DNA of 64,000 nucleotides from an uncultured Bacteroidales bacterium (GCA_902768125.1 CACXKA010000006.1:124001-188000); one strand, 5' to 3'. Numbered from the stretch's first letter, positions 25,933 to 34,886 are shown. The notes: generated by a model not told the origin, from the letters alone. A program made the numbers and translations.

Positions 25933-27042
25933 TTAAAAAAGCACCCTCTGCCCCTCCGTCACATTGTTGGCGCCGGTGGTCACGATGCGGTCGCCCGCTT
26001 TCAAGCCGCTGGTGACGATGAAGTCCTTACCGTTGCCAGTATCTTCCGTCGTCACGTCAATAGCGGTCGCCGTGCTGTCGGCTTGCACCTTATAAACCAG
26101 CGACTTATCCTGAAGGCGCACCACCGCATTCTGGGGAATGACAATCACACCCTTCTCAGCGAAAGGCATCACCACCGTGCCCTGAATGCCAGAGTACAGA
26201 TGGCCGTCAGGGTTGGGGAACAGCACCTTACTGGTCAACGAACCAGTGGCAGCATTCACGATACCCGTCAAGCTGACGACACGACCCTTGTGGGGATACT
26301 CCGTGCCATTCTTCATGACAAACGTTGCTTCAGGCAAACTGGCAATATATTTCTCCACATCGGTCGCCTTCATGCTATTCTGCACCATCGCCTCCACAAT
26401 GCCTTCCGTCACGGAGAATTCAGCATACATCGTCGTGTTGCCACTCAACATGGTCAACTGAGTCATCGGCGACACTTGGTCACCAACACGAACAGGGATT
26501 TCACCGATAATTCCAGATACGGAAGCCGTGATGGTGCAGAAACCGAGGTTCACCTTCGCACGGTTCACAGCAGCTCGCGCCTGAGCCACTGCAGCCTGAG
26601 CCTGCTTGTAAGAGTTCTCCGAATTGTTCAGCATATAGCTGCTCACGATCTTCTTGTCAAAAAGGTTCCTGTTCGAATCATACTCCAGCTTGGCAGAATT
26701 CTCCTGCGCCAAAGCAGCCTGCAGGTTGGCCTGTGCAGCCTCCAGCTCCAGTTGGGCGTTGCGCTGGTCGATGACGAAGAGCGTCTGCCCTTGCTTCACC
26801 TGCTGACCTTCCGTCACGCAAATCTTGACCAACTGGCCACTCACCTGTGGCGTCACCGTCACGTCGTTCTGACCTTTCATCCTGGCACTGAACTTATAAG
26901 GAAGCTCAATGTCCGTTTTTTTCACTGTCATGGTTTCAAACGAAGACTGTGTCTCTTTGGGCATGTCCAGTCCGCATGCCGTCAATCCGAAGATTGTCGT
27001 GACAGTCGCCACAGCCCACGTCAAAGCATTTTTCTTTTTCAT
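25933..27042 (-). CDS. RND efflux periplasmic adaptor (membrane fusion) lipoprotein
   Basis: The 369-residue protein has a lipobox LTAC near residue 22 and the HlyD/AcrA layout: a beta-barrel and lipoyl half (VTPQVSGQLVKICVTEGQQV), an alpha-hairpin with repeated Ala/Gln-rich helices (about 95-165), and GFCTITASVSGIIGEIPVRV completing the lipoyl domain. It bridges the pump and the outer-membrane channel. It is first in the operon and has a well-spaced promoter at 27097-27128. No TetR-type regulator is adjacent. Confidence 0.93.
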   Translation of the reverse strand: MKKKNALTWAVATVTTIFGLTACGLDMPKETQSSFETMTVKKTDIELPYKFSARMKGQNDVTVTPQVSGQLVKICVTEGQQVKQGQTLFVIDQRNAQLELEAAQANLQAALAQENSAKLEYDSNRNLFDKKIVSSYMLNNSENSYKQAQAAVAQARAAVNRAKVNLGFCTITASVSGIIGEIPVRVGDQVSPMTQLTMLSGNTTMYAEFSVTEGIVEAMVQNSMKATDVEKYIASLPEATFVMKNGTEYPHKGRVVSLTGIVNAATGSLTSKVLFPNPDGHLYSGIQGTVVMPFAEKGVIVIPQNAVVRLQDKSLVYKVQADSTATAIDVTTEDTGNGKDFIVTSGLKAGDRIVTTGANNVTEGQRVLF

Positions 27043-27096
27043 ATAGTTATCATTTAAGTGTTAATCAGCAATCGGTGTTTTCTATCTCTTCAATTG

Positions 27097-27128
27097 CAAA
27101 GATAATACAGGTATTTCTACCAAACAAA
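27097..27128 (-). promoter_or_regulatory. Promoter of the efflux operon
   Basis: On the minus strand TTTG (27125-27128) and TATCTTTG (27097-27104) are 20 bases apart. The leader before the adaptor ATG is about 50 bases. Confidence 0.75.
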
Positions 27129-27175
27129 TATTTCGGCAAAAAAAGAAGCCGATTCTCAAAAACCGACTTCCTTTC

Positions 27176-27207
27176 TTTGTAATTTCGAGATTTTTTTCAT
27201 ATCTTTG
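27176..27207 (+). promoter_or_regulatory. Orphan promoter between the efflux operon and pta
   Basis: TTTG at 27176-27179 and TATCTTTG at 27200-27207 have the ideal 20-base spacing, yet no known gene follows; the next gene, pta, has its own promoter. Confidence 0.65.
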
Positions 27208-27213
27208 CAAAAG

Positions 27214-27405
27214 AAATGACGTTGGAGCGACGAACGCTCGTTCAAGCGAAAAAGGAATACAACACAAGGTTTTTGCCGACCGCACCCACATATAAGGGCG
27301 GACGCTCGCAGATGTACGGGCGCCCGCCCTTATTGATGCGACCGACCGCCCGAATCTGGTTACACCTAGCTTCTCCCCCTGTTACCTAAGGGGCTTTTCC
27401 CTGTT
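27214..27405 (+). ncRNA. Candidate small RNA or 57-codon gene
   Basis: Downstream of the orphan promoter lie three hairpins: GAGCG/CGCTC near 27223-27239, a ten-base stem ATAAGGGCGG/CCGCCCTTAT at about 27291-27333, and CCCCT/AGGGG near 27375-27394 followed by a short T run. An ATG at 27216 also opens a 57-codon Arg/Pro-rich frame to a TAA at 27387, which would be nearly leaderless. I cannot decide between a structured RNA, a small protein and a repeat element. The remainder to 27530 shows nothing clear. Confidence 0.35.
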
Positions 27406-27530
27406 TGCCCCCGTCTCTTCCCCTTATCCCCAGCTTGACAAAGTCAAAAGGACAAAAACCACGAAAACTATAGAGCTTTCGCGATGAAGTGGAGAAAGAA
27501 GGTACTCACACTCGGAAAAACTCAAAAATA

Positions 27531-27562
27531 TTTGTTTTTTCTCTCATTTATCCGTACCTTTG
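27531..27562 (+). promoter_or_regulatory. Promoter of pta-ackA
   Basis: TTTG at 27531-27534 and TACCTTTG at 27555-27562 are 20 bases apart; the pta ATG follows after a leader of about 20 bases. Confidence 0.8.
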
Positions 27563-27589
27563 CACCATAACTAATCACATTTCATTACA

Positions 27590-28600
27590 ATGGCTTTAAT
27601 TGAAAGTATCGTTGCACGTGCAAAAGCAAACAAGCAACGCATTGTGCTCCCTGAATCTTTGGAGGAGCGCACTTTGACTGCCGCCGACAAGTGTCTTGCT
27701 GACGACATAGCCGATATTATCCTGATCGGCAACAAGAATGAGATTTTTGCCCAAGCTGAAAAGCTGGGACTGAACCACGTGGACAAGGCGACCATCATCG
27801 ACCCTGCCACTTCGGAGAAGACGGAGGAGTATGCGCAGCTGCTCTTCGAACTTCGCAAGAAGAAGGGCATGACCATCGAGGAGGCTCGCAAGCTGGTGAT
27901 GAACCCGTTGTACTTCGGATGCCTCATCATCAAGAGCGGTGATGCTGACGGACAAATCAGTGGTGCCCTCTCCACAACGGGCGACACACTCCGTCCTGCC
28001 CTGCAAATTATCAAGTGTGCCCCTGGCATCACCTGCGTGAGCGGTGCGATGCTGCTCATCACCCAGACGCCTCAGTATGGCGAGGAGGGTGTGCTCGTGA
28101 TGGGCGATGTGGCGGTGACCCCAATGCCGGATGCCAGTCAGTTGGCACAGATTGCTGTGTGCACAGCTCAGACGGCGAAGAGTGTGGCTGGCTTTGCCGA
28201 CCCACGCGTGGCAATGCTGTCGTTCTCCACAAAGGGAAGTGCAAAGCATGAGGTGGTCGACAAGGTGGTGGAGGCGACTCGTCTTGCCAAGGAACTTGAC
28301 CCAGCCTTGAAGATTGACGGTGAGTTGCAGGCAGATGCCGCATTGGTTCCATCGGTCGGTCAGAAGAAGGCGCCAGGCAGCGAGATAGCAGGAAAGGCAA
28401 ACGTGCTGGTGGTGCCTTGTCTGGAAGTGGGCAACATCGCCTACAAGCTGGTGCAGCGTCTCGGCAATGCCGATGCTATTGGTCCTATCCTTCAAGGTAT
28501 CGCCCGACCCGTGAACGACCTCAGCCGCGGCTGTTCAGTAGATGACATTTACAAGATGGTGGCCATCACGGCTTGCCAAGCAATGGATGCAAAGGATTGA
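27590..28600 (+). CDS. pta: Phosphate acetyltransferase
   Basis: Pta converts acetyl-CoA and phosphate to acetyl phosphate, the first step of ATP-yielding acetate formation. The 336-residue protein is the short, catalytic-domain-only form, with KANKQRIVLPESLEERTLTA at the start and the conserved SGGADGQISG-like KSGDADGQISGALSTTGDT near 120-138 and SFSTKGSAKHE near 207-217. ackA follows 26 bases downstream in the same operon. Confidence 0.95.
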   Translation: MALIESIVARAKANKQRIVLPESLEERTLTAADKCLADDIADIILIGNKNEIFAQAEKLGLNHVDKATIIDPATSEKTEEYAQLLFELRKKKGMTIEEARKLVMNPLYFGCLIIKSGDADGQISGALSTTGDTLRPALQIIKCAPGITCVSGAMLLITQTPQYGEEGVLVMGDVAVTPMPDASQLAQIAVCTAQTAKSVAGFADPRVAMLSFSTKGSAKHEVVDKVVEATRLAKELDPALKIDGELQADAALVPSVGQKKAPGSEIAGKANVLVVPCLEVGNIAYKLVQRLGNADAIGPILQGIARPVNDLSRGCSVDDIYKMVAITACQAMDAKD

Positions 28601-28626
28601 AATATTGAAAGAGTGAAGAATTGAAG

Positions 28627-29823
28627 ATGAAAAAGATATTGGTTCTTAACTGTGGCAGCAGTTCTATTAAATATGCATTGTATGACATGACGGATCAGAA
28701 AGTGATCACGTCGGGAGGTATTGAAAAGATTGGTTTGCCAGACTCGTTCATCACCGTGAAACTGCACGGCGAGAAACATAAGATGGAGAAGCCCGTGAAG
28801 GAGCACACAGAAGGTGTGCAGTGGATCTTCGAGGTGCTGACCAAAGGCGAGTTCTCCGTGTTGAGAAGCCTTGACGAACTGGACGCCGTGGGTCACCGCA
28901 TGGTGCATGGTGGCGAGAAGTTCAACAAGTCGGTGCTGCTCACCCCTCAGGTGATGGAAGCATTTGCCGCTTGCAACGACTTGGCACCCCTCCACAACCC
29001 TGCCAACATCAAGGGTGTGAATGCGGTGAGTGCTTTGCTCCCCAACATTCCACAGGTGGGCGTGTTCGACACCGCCTTCCATCAGACGATGCCTGACTAC
29101 GCTTATATGTACGCCCTGCCCTACGAGTTGTATGCAAAGTATGGCGTGCGCCGCTATGGTTTCCACGGAACGAGCCACCGCTACGTGAGTCAGCGCGTTT
29201 GTGAGTTCTTGGGCGTGAAGCCTGAAGGCAAGAAGATCATCACCTGCCACATCGGCAACGGTGCTTCCATTGCTGCCGTGAAGGATGGCAAGTGTGTCGA
29301 CACCTCAATGGGCTTGACGCCATTGGAGGGATTGATCATGGGCACTCGTTCGGGTGACATCGACGCTGGTGCCGTGACCTTCCTGATGGACAAGCTGGGA
29401 TTGGACACAAAGGGCATCAGCAACCTTCTGAACAAGCAATCAGGCTTGCTGGGTGTGAGCGAAGGTTCTTCTGACTTCCGCGACATCTTGGCAGGCATTG
29501 CCAACGGCAACGACAAGGCGCGTCTGGCAAAGGAGATGTATTGCTACCGCATCAAGAAATACATTGGTGAGTACGCTGCCGCAATGGGTGGCGTGGACAT
29601 CATCCTCTTCACAGGTGGTGCCGGTGAGAACCAGTATGAGGTGCGTGAAGGTGCCACGAAGGGTTTGGAGTTCATGGGCATCAAGCTCGACGACGCCAAG
29701 AACAAGGCTTGTCGTGCGAAGGAAGCCATCCTCTCCACTGACGACTCGAAGGTGACCATCTGCTGCATCCCAACGGATGAGGAGCTGATGATTGCATTGG
29801 ACACATTGGAATTGACAAAATAG
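28627..29823 (+). CDS. ackA: Acetate kinase
   Basis: AckA makes ATP and acetate from acetyl phosphate. From the ATG at 28627 the protein has 398 residues. It begins with LVLNCGSSSIKY (phosphate-1 motif) and contains GHRMVHGG, FHGTSHRY and HIGNGAS with the catalytic Arg, His and Asn residues of the family, and LFTGGAGEN near the C-terminus. A TTG six bases upstream is in frame but the ATG is the better start. The gap from pta carries a GAATTGAAG-type microrepeat. Confidence 0.95.
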   Translation: MKKILVLNCGSSSIKYALYDMTDQKVITSGGIEKIGLPDSFITVKLHGEKHKMEKPVKEHTEGVQWIFEVLTKGEFSVLRSLDELDAVGHRMVHGGEKFNKSVLLTPQVMEAFAACNDLAPLHNPANIKGVNAVSALLPNIPQVGVFDTAFHQTMPDYAYMYALPYELYAKYGVRRYGFHGTSHRYVSQRVCEFLGVKPEGKKIITCHIGNGASIAAVKDGKCVDTSMGLTPLEGLIMGTRSGDIDAGAVTFLMDKLGLDTKGISNLLNKQSGLLGVSEGSSDFRDILAGIANGNDKARLAKEMYCYRIKKYIGEYAAAMGGVDIILFTGGAGENQYEVREGATKGLEFMGIKLDDAKNKACRAKEAILSTDDSKVTICCIPTDEELMIALDTLELTK

Positions 29824-29824
29824 A

Positions 29825-29948
29825 AGACCCCCTCCTCACTCCCCCTTGGAGGGGGAGGGTGGTTACCTTTTACTAACATAATTAAAAGTAGAATGCCTCC
29901 CCACAAACATTCTACTCCTCCCATTTAGGGGAGGCGGGGGAGGGGTCT
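29825..29948. repeat. REP-pair (BIME-like) element between ackA and parC
   Basis: Two C/G-rich arms in opposite orientation lie at 29825-29859 and 29915-29948; both begin or end with AGACCCC/GGGGTCT and each is itself a hairpin (CTCCCCC/GGGGGAG; CTCCC/GGGGAG). Between them AGTAGAATG pairs with CATTCTACT (29887-29895 and 29908-29916). The right arm ends two bases before the parC ATG. Confidence 0.85.
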
Positions 29949-29950
29949 GT

Positions 29951-32704
29951 ATGAGCGAAGATTATAACGACAGCGAAGAAATCATGGAAGAGCCATTGGA
30001 GGACGAGGCACTGGATGCTTCTCCTCCTGCTTCGGGTCAGCCACCCAAGAGTGACTATGACCCCACCGTGATGAAAGACAGTATCACGCACCATCTGAGC
30101 GGCATGTACCAGAACTGGTTCCTGGATTATGCCTCATACGTGATTCTGGAACGTGCGGTGCCTCACATCATGGACGGTCTGAAGCCTGTGCAGCGACGCA
30201 TTCTCCACTCGATGAAGCGGATGGATGACGGACGCTACAACAAGGTGGCAAACATCGTGGGACACACCATGCAGTTCCACCCTCACGGCGATGCCTCCAT
30301 CAAGGATGCGTTGGTGCAGATGGGACAGAAGAACCTGCTCATCGACTGTCAGGGTAACTGGGGCAACATCCTCACGGGTGACGATGCCGCTGCTGGTCGT
30401 TATATCGAGGCTCGACTCTCAAAGTTTGCACTCGACATCTTGTTCAACCCCAAGACCACCGAGTGGAAACTTTCTTACGACGGACGAAACAAGGAACCCA
30501 TCTCATTGCCAGTCAAATTCCCGCTCCTCCTCGCTCAGGGAGTGGAAGGCATCGCGGTGGGCTTGAGTTCCAAAATACTTCCCCATAACTTCAACGAACT
30601 GTGTGATGCGGCTGTGCACTACCTGCACGACGAACCTTTCCAGCTCTATCCCGACTTCCAGACGGGTGGATCCATCGATGTGTCAAAGTACAATGATGGT
30701 CAGCGTGGCGGCACAGTACGAGTGCGTGCCAAGATTGAGAAACGTGACAGCAAGACCCTTGCCATCACGGAACTTCCCTACGGCAAGACAACTGGTTCGC
30801 CCTCGAAGCCCAGCCAGTTCATTGACTCCATCCTGAAAGCCATTGAGAAGGGTAAAATCAAGGCACGCAAGGTGGAAGACCTGACGGCTGCGGGTGTGGA
30901 GATTGTCATCCACCTGATGCCTGGTGCATCGAGCGACAAGACCATCGATGCCTTGTATGCTTTCACCGATTGCGAAATCAGCATCTCACCCAACTGCTGC
31001 GTCATCGACGATAGAATGCCGAAGTTCCTGACGGTGAGCGACGTGCTGCGCAAGAGTGTGGATTACACGAAGTATCTCATCAAGCGAGAACTGGAAATCC
31101 GTCGAGGTGAACTCTTGGAGCAACTGCATTTTTGTTCGTTGGAGAAAATCTTCATTGAAGAGCGCATCTACAAGGCAAAGGAATTTGAGAACGCCAAGAC
31201 GATGGACATCGCTTGTGAATATGTCGATGGACGCTTGAAGCCATTCTATGAGCAGTTTGTGCGTGAGGTGACAAAGGATGACATCCTGAAGCTTATGGAA
31301 ATCAAGATGGCTCGTATCCTCAAGTTCAACAAGGACAAGGCAGATGAACTCATTGCCCGACTGAAGGCAGAACTGGAACAGATTGAACGTGACCTTGCCA
31401 ACCTCGTGGAAGTGACCGCTGACTGGTTCCGCTTCCTGAAGAAGAAGTATGGCGCTGAGCATCCACGCTTGACGGAGATTCGCAACTTCGACACCATCCA
31501 GGCAGCCACAGTGGCAGAAGCCAACCAGAAGCTTTACATCAACCGTGCAGAAGGATTCATCGGTACAGGTTTGAAGAAGGACGAGTTCGTCACCAACTGC
31601 TCCGACATCGACGACATCATCATCTTCTACAAGGATGGCACCTACAAGGTCATCAAGGTGGCAGAGAAGGTGTTCATTGGTGAGACGGAACGTAGCAAGG
31701 CAGAGAAACGGAAAGTGGAAGTGATTCATGTGGCGGTGTTCAAGAAGAACGACACGCGCACCATCTACAATGCCACCTACAAGGACGGCAAGACGGGCAT
31801 CACCTACATCAAGCGCTTCAATGTGTCGGGTGTGACCCGCGACCGTGAATACGACATCACAATGGGTACACCCAAATCGAAAGTGACATGGTTCTCAGCC
31901 AACAGCAACGGTGAAGCCGAAATCATCAAGGTAACGCTGAAGCCACAAGAAAAACTGAAGAAGCTGGTGTTTGAGAAGGACTTCAGCGAAGTGGACATCA
32001 AGGGCAGGGCAGCACGAGGCAATCAGCTGACCAAGCACGAGATATTCCGCATCCAACTGAAAGCCCATGGTGGCAGCACGTTGGGCGGCTTGAAAGTGTG
32101 GTGGGATCCTGACATCCAGCGCATCAACTACGATGAGCACGGCGAGTATCTGGGTGAGTTCATGAATAACGACCAGATTCTGGTGGTGCTGAAGACAGGC
32201 GAGTACTACCTGACCAACTTCGATGCCAACAACCACTACGAGCAAAACGTCCTGCGCATTGAGAAATACAAGGAGAAGAAAGTGTGGACGGCGGTGTTGT
32301 GGGATGCGGAGAATCAGAACCAGCCCTACATCAAGCGTTTCATGTTTGAGGATTCGAAGAAGAAGCAGAGCTTCCTCGGCGAGAATCCCGACAGCACCCT
32401 GATTCTTTTGACAGACACCCCTTACCCGTTGCTGGAACTGACGTTCAACGAACCTGACAAGTTCCGCGGTCCGCTGCAAGTGGATGCCGAAGAGTTCATC
32501 GGTGTGAAAGGTTTCAAGGCGAAGGGCAAGCGTCTCACCACTTTTGCGTTGGCGAAGGTGAAGGAACTGGAACCTGTCCGCGTGCCTGAACCCGAAGTGG
32601 AAGAAGAACCTGTGGAGGAAATAGAAGAGGTGATTGACCCCGACGAGGGCAAGAGCGATGGCGACATCCGCGATGAAATCACTGGACAGCTGAAACTCTT
32701 CTAA
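29951..32704 (+). CDS. parC: DNA topoisomerase IV subunit A (ParC/GyrA family)
   Basis: The 917-residue type IIA topoisomerase subunit has an acidic N-terminal extension of about 45 residues, then LERAVPHIMDGLKPVQRRIL, the quinolone-region FHPHGDASIKDAL, and the active tyrosine in AAGRYIEARLS near 145-155. The C-terminal beta-pinwheel part (about 520-870) and an acidic tail (EEEPVEEIEEVIDPDEG) follow. The pinwheel lacks a clear GyrA-box, and the Bacteroidetes ParC has this N-terminal form, so topoisomerase IV (decatenation) is favoured over gyrase. No parE is seen in the window. Confidence 0.88.
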   Translation: MSEDYNDSEEIMEEPLEDEALDASPPASGQPPKSDYDPTVMKDSITHHLSGMYQNWFLDYASYVILERAVPHIMDGLKPVQRRILHSMKRMDDGRYNKVANIVGHTMQFHPHGDASIKDALVQMGQKNLLIDCQGNWGNILTGDDAAAGRYIEARLSKFALDILFNPKTTEWKLSYDGRNKEPISLPVKFPLLLAQGVEGIAVGLSSKILPHNFNELCDAAVHYLHDEPFQLYPDFQTGGSIDVSKYNDGQRGGTVRVRAKIEKRDSKTLAITELPYGKTTGSPSKPSQFIDSILKAIEKGKIKARKVEDLTAAGVEIVIHLMPGASSDKTIDALYAFTDCEISISPNCCVIDDRMPKFLTVSDVLRKSVDYTKYLIKRELEIRRGELLEQLHFCSLEKIFIEERIYKAKEFENAKTMDIACEYVDGRLKPFYEQFVREVTKDDILKLMEIKMARILKFNKDKADELIARLKAELEQIERDLANLVEVTADWFRFLKKKYGAEHPRLTEIRNFDTIQAATVAEANQKLYINRAEGFIGTGLKKDEFVTNCSDIDDIIIFYKDGTYKVIKVAEKVFIGETERSKAEKRKVEVIHVAVFKKNDTRTIYNATYKDGKTGITYIKRFNVSGVTRDREYDITMGTPKSKVTWFSANSNGEAEIIKVTLKPQEKLKKLVFEKDFSEVDIKGRAARGNQLTKHEIFRIQLKAHGGSTLGGLKVWWDPDIQRINYDEHGEYLGEFMNNDQILVVLKTGEYYLTNFDANNHYEQNVLRIEKYKEKKVWTAVLWDAENQNQPYIKRFMFEDSKKKQSFLGENPDSTLILLTDTPYPLLELTFNEPDKFRGPLQVDAEEFIGVKGFKAKGKRLTTFALAKVKELEPVRVPEPEVEEEPVEEIEEVIDPDEGKSDGDIRDEITGQLKLF

Positions 32705-32763
32705 AGACCCTCTCAGTCTTACGGATATTTCCCCTTTGATGAAGAGCGGAGTAATTGAAGATC

Positions 32764-33660
32764 ATGAGATATTTGTATATAATAATGTATAAAGGCTTGG
32801 CAATGGCAATCCTGCTATTGCTAAGTCTTTATGCTTATAGCCAAGACTCTCAAACCTCAAATCTCAACCTTCAGCTCGGCGGAGCCAATCCTCAAATCTC
32901 CAACCTCAACAAGGAAGTCCTTCACTCCTCCATGATTGGTGTGGGTTCTTCCAACATCCTTGACACCTATCTCTCTTCCTACAACTATACGGGTACAGAC
33001 ATCCGCATCCAGCGAGAAACGATGCGCATGACGAATCTGTGGGGAGGACGAGTGTCTAACCAGTCATTGATTGACCTCAATGGCGACATCAACAAGAATC
33101 ATGCCCGCAACATTGATGAATATGCTGGAGGCATCCGCTATTCGCAGGGATGGTTCTACAACTTCTTCAACGGAAACACCGTCAATCCGGTGGAGCGTTC
33201 TGCTTCTCGGTTCAATGTGGCGGCAGGTTTAGCGGCTTCGGGCTATCTGGGTGTGGTGTATATAGACAGGAGCGGCAACAACCCTGCTCAGGCAAAGGCG
33301 GACTTGATGATTGACGTGAGTGCTTTGGCAACCTACGACATGGTGATTGCCAAGCATCATTACCTTTGGCGCTACCAAGTCACTTTCCCTTTGATAGGAA
33401 TGGCTTTCTCACCGAATTATGGACAAAGCTATTACGAGGCGTTTGTGGCGAAACACTATGACCACAACGTGGTGTTTGCCTATCCGGGCAACATGCCGTC
33501 CATGCGCCACAAACTGACTCTCGACGTTCCTATCAAGCGTTACACCCTGCGGGTGGGCTATGTGGCTCAGTTCAATCAATCGATGTTCAACCACCTGAAG
33601 TATCACAGCTACTCGCATGACTTCATGATTGGCTTCAACAAATACCTGTATCGCCGATGA
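32764..33660 (+). CDS. DUF3316-like outer-membrane protein
   Basis: From the ATG at 32764 the protein has 298 residues. A signal peptide (about 1-23) is followed by a low-complexity stretch (SNLNLQLGGANPQISNLN) and then a segment SSMIGVGSSNILDTYLS and many amphipathic strands typical of the DUF3316 barrel-like family in Bacteroidales. Function is unknown. The low-complexity stretch is encoded by two heptamer arrays around a palindrome, so it is probably an insertion between signal peptide and mature domain. The stop overlaps the start of the peptidase gene by four bases. Confidence 0.7.
   Translation: MRYLYIIMYKGLAMAILLLLSLYAYSQDSQTSNLNLQLGGANPQISNLNKEVLHSSMIGVGSSNILDTYLSSYNYTGTDIRIQRETMRMTNLWGGRVSNQSLIDLNGDINKNHARNIDEYAGGIRYSQGWFYNFFNGNTVNPVERSASRFNVAAGLAASGYLGVVYIDRSGNNPAQAKADLMIDVSALATYDMVIAKHHYLWRYQVTFPLIGMAFSPNYGQSYYEAFVAKHYDHNVVFAYPGNMPSMRHKLTLDVPIKRYTLRVGYVAQFNQSMFNHLKYHSYSHDFMIGFNKYLYRR
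32847..32914. repeat. Heptamer arrays inside the DUF3316-like gene
   Basis: CTCAAAC/CTCAAAT/CTCAACC-type units at 32847-32869 and 32890-32914 flank the small palindrome AGCTCGGCGGAGCC. The translated product is the low-complexity segment near residues 30-48. Confidence 0.65.
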
Positions 33661-34706
33661 GACACTTCGCACATAACATATTTAGATTTTTCACTTTTCA
33701 CTTTTCACTTTTCACTATTGCTGCATGCCTGCTCGCATCCTGTGTGAAGGAAGACTACTTTGACAACTCCAAGCAGGGAAACTACGAGGCTCTTTGGCGC
33801 ATCATGAATGAGCACTACTGCTTTTTCGACTACAAGAAACAAGAACTGGGTGTGGATTGGGATGAGATACACGGACGCTATGCCTACAAGATCAATGAGA
33901 AGATGACCAATGCCCAGTTGTTTGAGGTGCTGACCCAGATGCTCTCCGAACTACAGGACGGACACGTAAACCTCAGCGCCCCCTTTGATTTTGGACGCAA
34001 CTGGAGCTTCTACGAAGACCATCCTGAGAACTACAATGACAGCATTGCCAAACTCTATCTGGGGCACAACTACCACATTGCCTCAGGCTTGAAATACATC
34101 ATCTTGGATGACAACATCGGATATGTGCGTTGTGAGTCTTTCGAGGAGGGTGTGGGTGATGGCAATGTCAGTGTCATGCTACAAAGTATGGCTTTATGTC
34201 ATGGACTGATCATCGATGTAAGAGGGAATGGAGGAGGTCAGCTCGACAAAGCTCGCACGTTGGCTTCTCACTTCACAAATGAACGGCTCCATGTGGGCTA
34301 TATCTCCCATAAGACAGGCAAGGGACGCAACGACTTCTCTTCCCCCAAAGCGGAATACCTCGACCCTGCTTCTGACGGCATCCGTTGGCAAAAGCCTGTG
34401 GTGGTGCTCACCAATCGGGGCGTCTATTCTGCTGCCAACGACTTCATCAAGTGTATGAAACTCTGTCCGAACGTCACCATCATGGGCGACCGCACTGGAG
34501 GAGGTTCAGGAATGCCCTTCAACAACGAATTACCCAATGGCTGGACCATTCGCTATAGTGCTGTGGTTTATTACGACAAGGACATGCACCACACGGAATT
34601 CGGTATTGAGCCCGACGTTTCCCTCTCGCTGTCTGGTGCCGACCTTGCCCAGAAGAAGGACACTTATATCGAAAAAGCACGAGAATATTTGTCCAAGTCC
34701 CAATAA
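33657..34706 (+). CDS. S41-family peptidase lipoprotein
   Basis: The 349-residue protein has an unusual Phe-rich signal (RFFTFHFSLFTIAAC) ending at a lipobox-like LLASC near residue 30. The S41 core follows: a C-terminal-processing-peptidase fold with LIIDVRGNGGGQ and the Ser-bearing NRGVYSAANDF near 258-268, where Ser is the likely nucleophile, and MGDRTGGGSG. There is no PDZ domain. The substrate is unknown. Four TTTTCAC repeats at 33688-33715 encode most of the signal's hydrophobic core, so a change of one unit would shift the frame. Confidence 0.82.
   Translation: MRHFAHNIFRFFTFHFSLFTIAACLLASCVKEDYFDNSKQGNYEALWRIMNEHYCFFDYKKQELGVDWDEIHGRYAYKINEKMTNAQLFEVLTQMLSELQDGHVNLSAPFDFGRNWSFYEDHPENYNDSIAKLYLGHNYHIASGLKYIILDDNIGYVRCESFEEGVGDGNVSVMLQSMALCHGLIIDVRGNGGGQLDKARTLASHFTNERLHVGYISHKTGKGRNDFSSPKAEYLDPASDGIRWQKPVVVLTNRGVYSAANDFIKCMKLCPNVTIMGDRTGGGSGMPFNNELPNGWTIRYSAVVYYDKDMHHTEFGIEPDVSLSLSGADLAQKKDTYIEKAREYLSKSQ
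33688..33715. repeat. Four tandem TTTTCAC heptamers in a signal-peptide coding region
   Basis: Four exact copies end at 33694, 33701, 33708 and 33715. The upstream TTAGATTTTTCAC (33682-33694) is shared with the intergenic element at 17869-17945. Confidence 0.9.
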
Positions 34707-34719
34707 AGTGCTACCTTTG
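34688..34719 (+). promoter_or_regulatory. Promoter of tRNA-Leu
   Basis: TTTG at 34688-34691 and TACCTTTG at 34712-34719 are 20 bases apart. The -33 box lies inside the end of the peptidase gene. The -7 box is in the loop of AAAGTGCT/AGCACTTT. Confidence 0.75.
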
Positions 34720-34753
34720 CAGCACTTTCATTGTCAATTGTCAATGAGTCCAA

Positions 34754-34834
34754 GCGCTTGTGGCGGAATTGGTAGACGCGCCAGACTTAGGATCTGGTAT
34801 CTCCGATGTGCAGGTTCGAGTCCTGTCAGGCGCA
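34754..34834 (+). tRNA. tRNA-Leu (anticodon TAG)
   Basis: The acceptor arm GCGCTTG pairs with CAGGCGC, the anticodon loop reads ACTTAGGA with anticodon TAG, a long variable arm (class II) is present and the T arm has GGTTCGAGTCC. CCA is not encoded; the discriminator is A. Confidence 0.95.
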
Positions 34835-34837
34835 CAA

Positions 34838-34869
34838 AAAAGGGAACAGCATTCACGCTGTTCCCTTTT
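34838..34869. terminator. Terminator after tRNA-Leu
   Basis: GGGAACAGC/GCTGTTCCC around ATTCAC, flanked by A and T runs on both sides; it can also stop the converging flavoprotein gene. Confidence 0.9.
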
Positions 34870-34886
34870 ATTTGATATCTAAATGG

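Noticed and set aside
26083-27057. Plus-strand frame of about 324 codons opposite the adaptor gene
   Set aside because: Antisense shadow; the minus-strand gene has a lipobox, domains and a promoter.
34537-34875. Plus-strand frame spanning the end of the peptidase gene and tRNA-Leu
   Set aside because: It overlaps a tRNA and a terminator and has no protein features.
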